A DNA stretch of 64,000 nt from Sesamum alatum (Eukaryota > Streptophyta > Magnoliopsida > Lamiales > Pedaliaceae), in the NCBI GenBank assembly GCA_034509735.1, contig JACGWO010000010.1:4340001-4404000 (forward strand). The letters are read 5' to 3'. Shown here one piece after another: positions 10,571-22,178 of this stretch. A program made the translations under genes and the position numbers. The notes below the pieces were generated by a model. The model had not been told where the DNA came from and made no database searches. It was given only the letters and a program-made list of their open reading frames with translations. The stretch's first letter is position 1, and every line of letters starts with the position of its first letter.

Positions 10571-10879
10571 GGGGTAAAATATTTTTTTGGTCCCGTAAGA
10601 TTAGGGCATTATTTGTTTTGGTACCACAACTTATGTAGGTTGCTGTTTTAGTCCCATAAAACACGTTTTTCAGTTTTTTTGTACCAAATGTAGATGGTTG
10701 TTTAGCCTGTTTTAGTCCCATAAAACACGTTTTTTAATTTTTTTGGTCCCAACACATGATATTTTGGGATCAAAAAAACTGAAAAACGTATTTCATGAGA
10801 CTAAAACAGCCACCTATCTAAATTGTGGTACCAAAACAAATAATACCCTAGTCTTACGGGACTAAAAAAACATTCTGCG
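10571..10879. mobile_element. Second copy of the GGxCAAAATxC TIR family
   Basis: The left end GGGGTAAAATATTTTTTTGG mirrors the right end CTAAAAAAACATTCTGCG. The inner blocks GTCCCGTAAGATTAGGGC and CCCTAGTCTTACGGGAC pair. It is the same family as 6516-7110 but without the nested MITE. Confidence 0.7.
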
Positions 10880-10946
10880 TTATGTCAAGTCATTAGAAGT
10901 GGCCAGTTGAGGTAAAAGGACCTGGAATTAATTAGATCAGTAAACT

Positions 10947-11160
10947 CACTACAAAAAATATGATTTTTTTTATGATTAAGTACCAAAGTCAAAAAAATCG
11001 TGGTAAAAATTAATTAACCACGGTTATACAACGACTATTAATTGTTGTTTCTACAAATAAGGTCACAACCATGACAGTTATTTTGTTTATAGTTTCAACC
11101 ATAACAAATATTAATTAATTATCCATGGTCAAAATTTAATTTTTCGCATTGATTTTTAAA
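10947..11160. mobile_element. Old CACTA family-2 MITE relative
   Basis: It opens CACTACAAAAAATATG and carries family-2 words (TGGTAAAAATTAATTAACCA, ACGACTATTAATTGTTGTTT). The right terminus is not recognisable. Confidence 0.4.
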
Positions 11161-12224
11161 GATTATATATCATTATCTTATGATTAAGTAAGGCAGCAGT
11201 TGAACAAATCTTCATATCGTAGCCAATTTTCTTGGTGACATGACTTGTGTGTCTTGAACCAGCTTCGGTTTGCTGCAATTTTCTTTTTTATTTTTGACAT
11301 CCATTTTGCTGCACTTTTCAATCAACTGTTTTTTTTTTTTTTTTTTGGATTGGATTTTTCTTATTGCATTTCATGTTGCATTTATATTCCATATCACATA
11401 TACAAACCACGTGTGTAAAAATTTTTCTTAGATAAAATTATATAACGATGTGATCTTTGTACATATAATGTATATGTATACGTAAAATGAAATAGAACGT
11501 GTATCAGAAATCACACTAAAAAATCCAATCCGATTTTCGGACGGTTGTTCTTAACCTTCACGATACATGTATTAATAAAGGAATTCCATAAAAAGAACGC
11601 GCAACCTAGTAATTACTAATTCAGAGATGGATATATATTGACCGTCTCTACGAGATGAAAATGTCAAGTTGTAGGTGGAGAATTAGTAGATATTTTATTT
11701 ATTTTCCGCAGCAGAAGAATCATTCTTGATCAAATTTAGCATTGAAGACTTGGCAAGATTTTGCTACATGTGTGTAAAGTAAAGGTAACTATGGCCAAAT
11801 GACCATTTCATGCTTCTTCTAATGGTGAAAACAATCGACCGATTCAAGGTTGATTATTTAAGTTTAATTTTCTTTTCTATTGATTATGAGGTAATAAGTA
11901 GACCTGTCAGTGAGTGGGGTAATATTTAGGTATTGACCCATTATAATGGCTAATACGACAAATTTGGACATAATAATTTTATGTTAGACCTATACCCGAA
12001 TCGATACCCATTGAAATAAGTATTTTGAGTATGGATAGAGTCTAGATCTTGAAATAGCTGCCCAATATTGATAGGTCTACCTCAAGCTCTAACTCAAGCA
12101 ATATCAGGTAAAGCTTCTTTTAATATTACTTTCATCTTGAGAAAAAATGCGCACTCGCTTGCTTTTGACTATTTTTATTTTGTCTCTGTGTTTGTTATTC
12201 AGAATATTTAATTCTTTACATTTA
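11161..12224. other. Intergenic DNA without recognised features
   Basis: AT-rich DNA with a T homopolymer at about 11331-11348. I see no exon, element end or RNA gene. The missing first exon of the germin pseudogene would be expected here but was not found. Confidence 0.5.
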
Positions 12225-12595
12225 GGTTTAAATGCATTTTTCGTCCTTTGTATCTTTTGCGTTTGGGCATTTTAGTCATCTATGTTTCTAGTTAGCGAAT
12301 AAGTTCTGTAACTTTTTTAATTTTTCGCAATATTGGTCTTTCAGTCGCCGGAGTTTGCAAATGTGCGAGACACATGCTTTTTACCATGGGTCAATTTCTG
12401 TCAGTGGGAACAAAATCCTCAAATTAAAGAAAGCATGTGCAAGACACATGCCTTTTTCTGCAACATTTGCAAACTTCGACGACTGAAGGACAAAATCGCA
12501 AAAAGTTTAAAAGTTATAGGACCGATTTGCTACTCTAGTTAGAAGGATAAAAGGATTAAAATACCAATACAAAATACAAAAATTACGTTTACTCC
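12225..12595. mobile_element. MULE-type MITE
   Basis: The ends GGTTTAAATGCATTTTTCGT and ATTACGTTTACTCC are inverted and related to the 4871-5860 family. A 9-bp duplication TTACATTTA flanks it (12216-12224, 12596-12604). The centre repeats ACACATGC and folds back. It lies just upstream of the germin pseudogene exon, inside what was probably its intron. Confidence 0.8.
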
Positions 12596-12634
12596 TTACA
12601 TTTATGAATGTTTTGTCTTTGTATTACTTGATAG

Positions 12635-13054
12635 TATTTGTGAACGGAAAGATTTGAAAAGATGCAAACATGGTCACACCAGAGGATTTCCTTTTTTTTG
12701 GTCGTAACAAGCCTAAAGATACATCAAACCCGCTTGGATCAAGAGTTGATCCGGTGACGGTCAATCAACTAGCAGGGCTCAACACTCTCGGCATTTCTTT
12801 GGCCTGTATCGACTTTGTACCATACGGCCTCAACCCTCCTCACACACACCCTCGTGCAACTGAGATTCTCGTTGTCATTGAGGGCACTTTGTACGTCGGA
12901 TTCGTGCTTCCACCCTTGCAAATGCCCAAAAAAAAAAAAGGTTTTCACAAAAATATTGTATCTTGAAGATGTGTTTGTATTCCCAGAAGGTCTCATTCAC
13001 TTTCAATTCAATGTTGGAAATACCAATGCAGTGACAATTGTTGGTCTGAGGAGC
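12635..13054 (+). pseudogene. Germin-like pseudogene, 5' part of exon 2
   Basis: An AG acceptor at 12633-12634 precedes VFVNGKI-like codons, then a TGA at 12655-12657 replaces the conserved Cys codon. The reading then matches germin: [51 protein letters not shown] 12-A run at 12928-12939 shifts the frame, after which [15 protein letters not shown] and AVTIVGLRS follow. The gene is then cut by the LTR element at 13055 and resumes at 15439. No first exon with a signal peptide was found. It is an inverted relative of the intact gene at 7368-8268 and encodes no full protein. Confidence 0.92.
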
Positions 13055-13397
13055 TGATAGGCTCATTAGGAAGAGCCCAAGTAAAAGGTCCAATTGTTCA
13101 CTCATATTAGTATTATTATATATTATGCTAGAAATATATATAGATGATAAAATAAATATATTTGATTAGGTTATTATGATATATTGTCTTTAGTTTTTAG
13201 GATTTAGCCAAGTGGCACAAAACCTTCTCTTAAGGAAGATGTTTGTACTAGCATATTGGCATTGTATGTAGTGGCAATGAAGAGATGAAAAGCAAAATAC
13301 AAAATTCAAAGAAATCTTCATCTTCTTCCTTCAATTTCTGGAGCTCCTTCCTAGCTCGAATAGGAAAAACATCTCAATATAAATTATAACCGTAACA
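13055..13397 (+). repeat. 5' LTR
   Basis: TG...CA boundaries, paired with 15098-15438. Internal landmarks shared by both LTRs include GATTTAGCCAAGTG and GAAATCTTCATCTTCTTCC. Confidence 0.9.
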
Positions 13398-15097
13398 TTG
13401 GTACTTTCATCTCGATCTCACCCTCCACCATGCAAGCTCACCGCCCCCATACTGATTTTCGGTCCATCGCAGTGGCAATCCACGACTCCAATGCAGCTAT
13501 TAATGCCGCCTTTGCTGCAGTATTTACGGCAATTGCCAAGGTACAAAGGCAAATTTCACTCGCTTTTCATTCGATGGATGACATACCCTCTCCATCCCCT
13601 CCACTCCTTCCTCCGACTGCTTCTTCGTTTGAGGAATCTTCCCCCACAGCTCAGACCATACAACTACAGTTATAACAACAACTCTCCACTTTCAAAACCC
13701 ACAACATACTGCCACAACTCCAACGACTACTAACTTCCCTTACCTTCTCCTCAGACCATCCCCTTTTCATCTTCTCCACCCCAACTCCCACGGGATTCTC
13801 CCCTAACTGATGATGCAAGTGTTATTTCCATCATGCTTGCTTCTGACAAAGGGACCCCAACAACATCGAAGCCATTTACTGCTTCAGCAATGGCCACTGG
13901 CACAATCTTGGAAAATTTTGAGACTGGTCGGTTCAAGTCTGATTTCACATAAACCAGCACTCAAATTAGTTGACATTCTTAGCCCTGATAGTGGACTTGC
14001 CATAGAGCCCAAACTCAAATCCGCAGACAATGTTGGTTCGGGGTTCATCTTTGGCAAAGAACTTGTGCCTACTCTAGCCACCTTCCCACTATCGTCACTG
14101 CACGACCCCCCCATCACCCTCATCCCCATCTTCCTACTCTACTATGACGACATGAGAGCCCCCGGGGAGCCGAGCCCACTGTCCAGGCAGCCACCCAACT
14201 AGTCACCATCACCGGCGAGCTCGCACGTCACCCCCTCCTCAGATCGGCCAGCAGTTCCCTCCCTTCCATTCGCCAACGTCGGGTCCAGCGCCCTCAGTTC
14301 TCCACGACCACCCAACAGTGAACATTCCGTCAGGCGTCACTCTTCGGCTGGATCCAAAGTCGTCAGTCTTCTTACATCGATAATCCTGGGACCACCGGTA
14401 GCCCCGTCGTGGTCCCTCTTGCAATCTCCAATGTGCGCTCATGGCCCAGCATTCTCGATTGCCGACCGTCCACTCCATTGCACCAGATCAACCTACTTCC
14501 ATCAATTATAGAATCGTCGGGCTACTGCCGCAGTCCCAGATTGCGCCTCCGCCTGATGGGTCTCGCGGTGCGCTGCCTCTCCTCACAACTCCTTCGATCT
14601 ACATTTTGCTTCCCTACCAGACCATGACTCGCCCCTCTTTCAATCCCTCAGATTCGCAAGTTTCAGACCACTTCACGTCGGCACGTGGACCCCGCCACCT
14701 TGTCTCCCCCCCCCCCCCCCGGCTAACCCGTGTTGTTTCAGCCCTTTCGCTCCACTTGCTCCCACCGGCGCGCCACCTATTGATGCTTGTTGGCCGCCGT
14801 CGCCATTCAATGACGAAAGTATTCCTTGGATCGCGACTGTTAGAGAAGGGATTTGTCCCCTGCTGAAAAATCTCACAACCAGAAGCCCTTTTGGGCTTGG
14901 ACTTGGGGAACCAAACGTTAGGCTTGGAGTAACCCATTGGGCTGTTGGTGCATTTCTTTTAGGCCGAAGATAGGATTTCAAAGCTTCAATAGGCTCTTGG
15001 GTCATATTCTGCAAATTCATTGGCCAATTGATTGTTTACCAGCCTGCAAACCTGTCTTTGGGCCTTGAGGACAAGGCCAATTTTGAGGGCCAGGCAA

Positions 15098-15438
15098 TGA
15101 TAGGCTCATTAGGAAGAGGCCCAAGTAAAAGGTCCAATAGTTCACTAGTAGTATTATTATTATATATTATGCTAAAAATACATATAGATGATAAAATAAA
15201 TATATTTGATTAGGTTGTTATGTATTGTCTTTAGTATTTAGGATTTAGCCAAGTGACACAAAATCCTCCTCTTAAGGAAGATGTTTGTACTAGCACATTG
15301 ACACTATATGTAGTGGCAATGAAGAAAGGAAAAGCAGAGAACAAAATTCAAAGAAATCTTCATCTTCTTCCTTCAATTTCTAGAGCTCCTTCCTAGCTTG
15401 AATAGAAAAACATCTCAATACAAATTGTAATCGTAACA
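15098..15438 (+). repeat. 3' LTR
   Basis: Partner of 13055-13397, preceded by a purine-rich GAGGGCCAGGCAA that may act as the polypurine tract. Confidence 0.9.
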
Positions 15439-15544
15439 GAAGCCAATCCAAGAGTCATTACAATTGCAAATGCACTATGTTCTTACTAAAGGATTCCAGG
15501 TTGATGTGAATGTGATTAGTATCTTCAAGGACAGTTCAGGTTAG
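15439..15544 (+). pseudogene. Germin-like pseudogene, 3' part
   Basis: Directly after the right LTR the germin frame resumes as NPRVITIANAL, matching [11 protein letters not shown] of the intact gene. A deletion then joins to KGFQVDVNVISIF, the usual germin C-terminal helix, before a TAG. About 15 residues are missing between the two parts. Confidence 0.88.
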
Positions 15545-16572
15545 ATAACAACTAGGAAAGCAATATATGATCATGAGTTCCATTTTAATGGACGTATGTA
15601 TGGTTCTTATTATACGTTCGCTTGATTTGTTTTCAAGAAATAAAACTATATATATATATATATATATATCTAATACTTAAGAGTAAACATTTGAGTTCTG
15701 CCCCTAATGTAAACATTTCATCTTGAATAAAGAATGTTATCCGTTTTTCAATCGTAACGTTTGGATTAACTAAGTAAATAAAAATAAATTTTAGACATAA
15801 AGATGTGGAGGTGACAATTGGATCTAAACCCGGGAAAACTCGCACCGGATCCTCCCCTAATGAGGTGGGTTCGGGTCCGAAAAATGAGATCAAGACGAAT
15901 AGCAGGTCTTAAAAACTTATGACTCGTTCAGATTCGGGTAGGTTCTCGGGTTTTTAAGGACCCACCCCAGTACATAATTAATTTTTTTTTTTTCAAAATT
16001 TATAGGTAACTATGCAATTTTTCCTAATCCCTAACCTCCGCATTCCTATTTCCTTAGCAGGCCCCTGGGCCCAAGCTCACAATCTTCTCTACTCCTTCTC
16101 ACTCATCAACTCTCTCTCTCTCTCTCTGCTCTCGCCCTCATCGCTAACCGTTCGTTGCTCGCCACCTCGCCCTGCCTTACCCTTGCCATCACTGTCGTTC
16201 GCCCTTTTTTTCTTTTCCTTTTTGTCTTTTTCTTTTTCTTTATAAACGGCTCACCACTGCTCACCCTTTTTTTTTTCTTTACTATAAAACAAAGAAAATC
16301 GGGTTCACAGGTCAAATTCGTCCGACGAATTTTTTAGCATGATGGGATGGGGCATTAGAGTCCCGGGGGTGGTCCCATGTCCAACCCAACCCAACCCACT
16401 TAAATGTAATAATCAAAAATTAAGGATGTATGTCTATATTTGTATAAAACCACTTTAAAGACCATCAATATTTCATCCTCGAAAAAATATTCAAATATTT
16501 CATATCATTACTTCAAAATCAACATAAATAAAAATTAAACTTGAAATTCATTATTGGTAAGTAATATCTGAT
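15545..16572. other. Intergenic DNA with microsatellites and a G/C-rich repeat
   Basis: It holds a (TA)n tract at 15647-15669 and a block of about 15805-16400 rich in GGGTCCG/CGGGTT words. That block resembles the element at 50084-50690 and ends in repeated CCAACCCAACCCAACCC. A (CT)n tract lies at 16111-16128. No gene was seen; the T/C-rich frames at 16012-16340 are low complexity. Confidence 0.5.
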
Positions 16573-17439
16573 TGATGGGGAATAAATAGGGTTGAAAATG
16601 TATTTATTTATCTAGACGTAAGTTTATTTGATTTCCTCTTGTGAATTTTTTTTTACACTAAGAATCGGGAGCTTATGATCTAAACACACTTCACATGTGA
16701 CGAACTAAAAGATCCTCCTTCTCTTTAATTGCCAAATGTCCTCTTTTACAATGATACAAAGGGGGTATTTATAATACTTTAGATAATCAATGTTGAGGGT
16801 GTCAAATCGTTTTTAACCCCCACCAACCTCCGATAAGTGGAGATAATTCTATTGACTAGGGCTAATCTAGTAACTACATATTAATTAAAAGATGTGTGAT
16901 CATGATCTCTTGATATACTTTTGGAAATAAAATCTTTGTCCTCCAAATTCTTCCTCCATCGGTGGCCCCCCAACTCCTAAATATTTTAGGAGAATGTTTA
17001 GGAGTTAAGTCAAATGCTTATGCTCCATTGAGTGCAGATTGGCCCCTCCCAATCCTTTTCTAGGTCTTTGCTTGTCCTTTTTTGAAGCTTTATGGGTGAC
17101 TCAGCCAATGATTTGTCTTTGTCTAAACTGCTTTCATTTTCTTTGGTTGATATTTTATAACAATCGATGTTCATATTTCTCAACAAAGTACTATTATCAA
17201 TAATTAAGTATAAATGATTTTTAATAAAAGACTAATTAAACTACAAACATGGAGGCAAAAATCTTCAATTTGGTTGAGTAATAGAAAATTGTTGTCCATA
17301 AAAAAAGTTAATGAATTTATGTAACATGAAATGTGATTCTTACTCAATTTATCAAGCTTTTTTTTTTTTTTTTTGTCGTTTTATTCTTTTCTAATATCCA
17401 TACATTTGGTCAAGGCTTTCCTTAATCAAAGATGGAAAG

Positions 17440-17640
17440 TAATCTACACTTTGGCCGAGGCATGCAAGCCTCGGCTAAAGTAATGAAAAGTAATTTACCT
17501 TGACCGAGGCTTGAATGCCTTAGCTTACACTTTGGCTGAGGCCTGCATGCCTCAGCCCACATCAGGTCGAGGCATGCTGCCTCGACCAGATTCTGGTCGA
17601 GACACGCAGCTTCGACCAGAATTCACCAAGGGCATCTCGC
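17440..17640. repeat. Inverted-word array in the LTR element
   Basis: Several copies of GGCCGAGGC/GCCTCGGC and GGTCGAGGCATGC/GCATGC-CCTCGACC words form small overlapping hairpins in the 3' non-coding part of the element. Confidence 0.6.
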
Positions 17641-17794
17641 CTTAGCCTTTTTTCGGTTGCTTTGACTCATCATAATTTTTAATCGAGTTCAGTTCTTCTT
17701 CAAAAAAATTGTCTTGAACTCCATGCTCGCCCAAAATAACGACTTCAAGTAATTGTGTTGGAAGACGTCTTGTTTTTTCTTGCTTCATTTGGCT

Positions 17795-18325
17795 TTGGGA
17801 TGTCGCGTTATAACACTTCAAGGAAGTCATTTTAACTTTGGGGTGTCGTTTATGACAACTTAGGAAGGACATTTTGCTTTAATTTTCCTGGGGTGTCGCT
17901 AATGGCACCTCAAGGAAGACAGTTTTTGTTTTGACTTCAGGGTGTCGCATATGACACTTCAAGAAAGCCATTTTGCTTTTGACTTTGGGGTGTCGCGTAT
18001 GATACTTCAATGAAGCCATTTTTTGTTTCCTGACTTCGGGGTGTTGCGTATGACACCTCAAGGAAGCCGTTTTCATTTCGAATTCGTGGTGTTGCGTATG
18101 ATACCTCAAGAAAGTCATTTTTCTTTTGACTTTGGGATGTTGCTTATGACACCTTAAGGAAATAATTTTTTGTTGTGACTTCGAGGTGTCGTATATGACA
18201 CCTCAAGGAAGCCATTTCACTTTTGACTTTGGGCTATTGCGTATGACACTTCATGGAAGTCATTTTGCTTTTAACTTCAGGGTGTTACGTATGGCACCTC
18301 ATGGAAGCCATTTTTTTCCTTTCCT
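17795..18325. repeat. Tandem repeat of about 60 bp, roughly nine copies
   Basis: The unit is recognised by GGGGTGTCGCGTATGA, CACCTCAAGGAAGCCATT and TTTTGACTT. Copies differ by several bases each. Read on the minus strand it gives a degenerate 20-residue repeat around MASLKYHTRHPKVKSK, which is probably incidental. The spacers are not unique and the copies are adjacent, so this is not a CRISPR array. Confidence 0.85.
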
Positions 18326-18654
18326 TAGGAGTCAACTTTTCTGCTTCCACTACAAGGGGCTTGGTTTCACGTATATTATATAGAAGATACAGAATTATTC
18401 ATTTTTAAGATAGAAAAATTAAATTTATACCTCTATCTCAGGAAATAGCAATGACGATCAGACTTCAACCTCTTTAGATTTTCCCAGATTCGTGGCAGCC
18501 TATGACTAGACCTTGCTACTTTGCGATAGCTAAGACTTCAACTCGCGAAGCGTTCAACGAGGTATAGCGTGCTAAGCTGCTTGGGGCCATGTGCTCACTT
18601 TCATCTCTACTTCAACCTCTTATCGAGGGTGTTGTTTCATTTTCTTCATCAATC

Positions 18655-19065
18655 TCTCTCTTTAGGGAGTCATGAGCCTTATACCCATAGCTTCTTCGAC
18701 CCCAATATACTTTCCAGCTCTCGCTAACAATTCATCCAATGTGATTGGGGGCTTTCCCGCTAGTGATTCTTGGAACCTACTCCTCCTCAAGTTCTGCTGT
18801 GTTATACTTGTTAAGAGTTCAGGGTTGACATCAGGGACTTCGAGCTCAACTTTTGAAAAGTTTTGGACATACTCCCTAAGACCTTTGTGTTCCCACTGGA
18901 CTATGGTGAATGATTACGAGGCAGTCTTCAGATACCGCTTGTTGATCGCAAAGTGGTGTAGGATGCATTGCAAGAGATGCTTGAAAGTATCGATAGCTCC
19001 AGGAGGTAACTGGTTAGACCAAGCCACAACATTCCTCCAAATAGTGGTTCGTAATAACTTACAGT
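18655..19065 (-). pseudogene. Gypsy gag fragment
   Basis: The minus strand reads DDVVYCKLLRTTIWRN, VAWSNQLPPGAIDTFKHL and LHHFAINKRYLKTAS, matching the retrotrans_gag region of plant Gypsy elements (CKxFRTTL, AWFNQLP, FxxLxxxFxxHF). Upstream and downstream frames are broken. The related sequence at 40350-40860 is a better preserved cousin. Confidence 0.8.
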
Positions 19066-19119
19066 AAACAACATCATCTATATCCAACAAACCAGTTGCA
19101 TGGAGACGTACTTGACCTT

Positions 19120-19765
19120 CCATCTCCCTTTGATGCTCTCCTCGACACGATACTCCTCCAATAGGGGGAGGTGCTTGTCCTCCCCTCTCCTCTTGCAACT
19201 CTCCTCCAGGAGAGGGAGACGCTTGCCTCCTTCCTCCTTGGGGCTCTCCTCTTCAAGATGACACGCTTACATAAAGAGGAGGTGATCGACCTCCTCCCTC
19301 CCCTTGGTACTCTCCTCCTCGCTATGGCCCTCCTCCAAGAGGGGGAAGCTCTTGACCTCTCTCATCTTCTATGAGATCTCTTCCTTGAGATGACACTTTT
19401 GCAGGAGGAGAAGGCGCTCGACCTCCTCTCTCCCTTTGGGACTCTTCTCTTTGAGATGACTCTCGTCTAGGAGAGGGAGGCGCTTGACCTTCTTCCTCTA
19501 ATTGTGGCTTTCCTCCTCGAGACGACATGCTTCTAGGAGGAAAAGGTACTCGACCTCCTCTCTCCCATTGGTACTCTTCTTCTTGCACTGGCTTTCCTCC
19601 AGAAGGGGTAGGCGCTTGACTTTCTTCCTCTCATTGGGGCTCTTCTCTTTGTGACAACATCCTTCATGAGGGGGTGGAGGAAAGTGGTTGTTTTCACCGG
19701 TACCTTCTCTACGGGATGGTGGGAGGAAATGATCGCCTCTGGACTGAGACACCCTACTATTTACT
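19120..19765. repeat. Degenerate tandem repeat, pyrimidine-rich on plus strand
   Basis: Roughly nine to ten imperfect copies of a 60-70 bp unit are seen, with words CTCCTCCAGGAG, GAGGCGCTTGACC and CTCCCTTGGGGCTCTCC. On the minus strand it encodes Glu/Arg/Ser-rich repeats joined to the gag fragment, perhaps a spacer domain in the original polyprotein. Confidence 0.75.
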
Positions 19766-20054
19766 TCCTCCTCATGGTTCCTCTTTTCTTCCCGGACCTC
19801 TGCTCACGATCCTCGGGAGCCAAGTGAGCATCTTGACCTTTGCGAAGATGGAGAGGGGTTCTTGGGGGTATCCTATGTTCGATGATGTATTGGGCCACCA
19901 TTCTAGTTGTAGCTTGGGTAGAAGCATCTTCGATTAGTTGGCGAAGCGCTTCCTGTGTCATTTGAACTAGTGGTGGTGGAGGCGGAGCGCCAAACCTCTC
20001 CTGATCTCGTTCCCCTGTAGCATGTACTTGCTCATTCCCAAAGTCGTTAGCTAA

Positions 20055-20878
20055 GAGTATGTTTGGTTGGAGGGAAAAGTGGAAGTATGGGAGAAGTGGA
20101 AGTAAAAGGGGATGTATAAGAAAAAATTTAGTGTTTGGTTTGGAGGAAGAGATGGAGGAGAAGTAAAATTAGATGTATATGAAACCCCTCCGGAGTTCAA
20201 TTTCACTTCCATCCAAAATTGGATGGAAAAGTGGAAGTATGAGGCAAGAAAAACAAAAAAAAATACATTTTTTTATTTACTCTAATGCCCATATATATAT
20301 ATTTCCCTATAATTCTTTTTTCCTTCCCGCTGATAATACCGTACATAATTGCCAGAGAAAAAATAACCAAATCGTTGAGAAAACTACTACATCAAAGTCA
20401 ACAATCTGGTAAACATACATTTCATTTGTGACTTTTCAGAATTTTTTATTGATAATTTGCTATTAATCTTGATTGAATAATTTTTTCCCCTAATCGTGTT
20501 CCCTCTTCCCGCCGCCGGCACGAGTTTACTTAAACTGAATAGTTGAACAATATTCATTTTGATGAATATTTTTATTAATAAAAAATATTATTGTTCTTGT
20601 TTGATATATATTTTTATTACTAAGGTTTTTAGATCTTTGATATTAGTAATATTAACTTGTTTATTTTTTAATACAAAATGAAGAGAAAGGGATAACTTGT
20701 AAAATTACAACAATTATTCTTTTCTTCTCAATATAATTTTCTCATACCAAACAAGGGAAAGTATTTGAGATTTACTCTCCTTCCAATTATACCAAACAAC
20801 TTGAAGGAAAACTATTATTATTCCCCTCCCCCTCCCCCTTTCACTTCCCCTTTCATCTCATCTCAACCAAACGAACAC
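20055..20878. mobile_element. PIF/Harbinger-type (Tourist-like) element
   Basis: The left end GAGTATGTTTGGTTGGAG and right end TCAACCAAACGAACAC are inverted, and a TAA duplication flanks them (20052-20054, 20879-20881). Purine-rich GGGAGAAGTGGAAGTAAAAGG on the left pairs with CTTTCACTTCCCC on the right. It has no transposase. It is inserted in the LTR element 16573-21207, so it is the younger of the two. Confidence 0.82.
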
Positions 20879-21441
20879 TAATGGTGGTTTTCCGGTTGGT
20901 TGATAGTAGGAAAGTGGTCTTCGCCTCTTCCATCGCGTCGTCCGCGTCCAGCATCTCCATTTCCAGTTCCCAGACCGGGTGTGCATCTTCAATGCTTAGA
21001 CCAAGGTTCCCACAAATGACACCAAGTTGATGGGGAATAAATAGGGAGCTTATGATCTAAACATACTTCACACGTCACAAACTAGAAAATCCTTCTTCGA
21101 TTTAATTGCCCAAGGTCCCCTTTTACCATGATACAAAGAGGTATTTATACTATTCTTGATACTTTTGAAAATCACATCTTTGTCCTTAGTCAAATCTTCC
21201 TCCATCACTGATCATTCGTCTATATTTCAGTATTCCTTATCAACTTTGCAGTTCTTCACAAATTATTAAATAGCATCATGTCAATTTGTTGTTGATAATG
21301 GGGATGTTATGTAATATTAAGTTTTTAGGAGGGCTAATGTATAATTTCCCCATCATCAAGAATTTGTCAATGTACAAATGTTCGAAACAGACGTTTGTAG
21401 CCCGGAAGGTACAACACCTGATCTGCACACAGGCCTTTTGG

Positions 21442-21969
21442 CAATGTTTTTAAATAACCGACCGGTCCGACCGGGAACCAGACCTGTGTCCGGTCCGGAT
21501 AATGGTGGAAGAACCGGAGAGGTCAAACCCGGAGCAGACCGGTCCGAAAAAAATCAGTAAAAACCGGCCAAAAACCAGAACCATCAACCCGATTTTGGTT
21601 AAAAAAGAAAAAAAGAAAAACAGAAATGGGGCGAGGGCCTCCTCTCCAGCAACGGCGACAGAGGTGTCTTCTCCAGCGACTGCGGCGGAGGCGTCTTCTC
21701 CAGCGACGGTGACGGCGGAAGCGTCGGCTTCACCAGCGGCACAACAAAACAATTTTTTTTCTATCCCTCTCTCTTGTGCTCTCTCTCACATTCTCTATCT
21801 ATCATTTTAATGGTGGTTTAAAAGGTATTGATATGTTATATATACATACATGTATATAGTATGGTCCAGGCATCTAGTTTTTTCAATTCGGTCCGATCGA
21901 TTGAATCAGTGATCCAGTGACCCAGTAACTTGATCGGTTCGATCCCCGACCCGATTCTGAAAACATTGA
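21442..21969. mobile_element. hAT-like non-autonomous element
   Basis: The ends CAATGTTTTTAAATAACC and TCTGAAAACATTG are inverted. Worn 8-bp flanks CCTTTTGG and ACATTTGG fit hAT. Inside, CCGGTCC-rich words surround a short GC-rich serine/alanine-coding stretch (21630-21745) that is open on both strands and probably not a gene. Confidence 0.65.
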
Positions 21970-22178
21970 CATTTGGATAAACGTTTTCCTTTTGTTTTCT
22001 CGAACACGCTTTTGAAAAACATTAATCCTTCCTTGGGAAGTTTTGTTTCCAAATAAGCTCTCTCTACTCTGACTCTTATGCCACTTCAAAAACTTTCATT
22101 GTATAAACCTCCTTGACCTTCACAATTTGTCCGCACATTTCCGGAATCAAGAATTGTGTAGAAAGGGAGAGAGAAGAA
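21970..22178 (+). promoter_or_regulatory. Promoter and 5' leader region of the CHFR-like gene
   Basis: It is short, between the hAT element and the ATG at 22179. CATTGTATAAACCTCC near 22100 holds a TATAA-like core about 75 nt before the start codon. The transposon immediately upstream limits the native promoter to about 200 bp. Confidence 0.4.

Larger units (their letters stand above)
13055..15438 (+). mobile_element. Non-autonomous LTR retrotransposon inserted in the germin pseudogene
   Basis: Two near-identical LTRs, 13055-13397 (343 bp) and 15098-15438 (341 bp), start TGATAGGCTCATTAGG and end CGTAACA. The flanks GGAGC (13050-13054) and GAAGC (15439-15443) are a 5-bp target duplication with one change. 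A primer-binding-like TGGTACTTTCATCTCG follows the left LTR at 13399. The GC-rich 1.7-kb interior has only broken serine/proline-rich frames (for example 13430-13675), and I see no integrase or reverse transcriptase motifs. It is a small deletion derivative, probably mobilised in trans. Confidence 0.9.
16573..21207 (-). mobile_element. Non-autonomous Gypsy-like LTR retrotransposon with complete boundaries
   Basis: In plus-strand view both LTRs start TGATGGGGAATAAATAGG: 16573-16961 (ending CTCCATCG) and 21028-21207 (ending CTCCATCA). A perfect 5-bp duplication CTGAT flanks the element (16568-16572, 21208-21212). On the minus strand the primer site TTGGTGTCATTTGTGGG (21005-21025) abuts the upstream LTR. 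The polypurine tract GGGGGGCCACC abuts the downstream LTR near 16962-16972. The interior has a gag fragment but no protease, reverse transcriptase, RNase H or integrase. Two tandem-repeat regions and a Harbinger-type insertion lie inside. Confidence 0.88.

Noticed and set aside
14409..15020. Several overlapping open frames on both strands
   Set aside because: They lie in the GC-rich interior of the LTR element 13055-15438, and none shows gag or pol motifs.
15830..15895. GGGTTCGGGTCCG resembling a tRNA box B
   Set aside because: No acceptor or anticodon stem can be formed around it; it is part of a G/C-rich repeat.
17795..18325. Regular 60-bp repeats that could suggest a CRISPR-like array
   Set aside because: Copies are contiguous and degenerate without unique spacers, and they lie inside an LTR element in a plant genome.
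21502..21810. Alanine/serine-rich open frames on both strands
   Set aside because: They lie inside a hAT-like element and come from a short GC-rich triplet-biased stretch; no domain is present.
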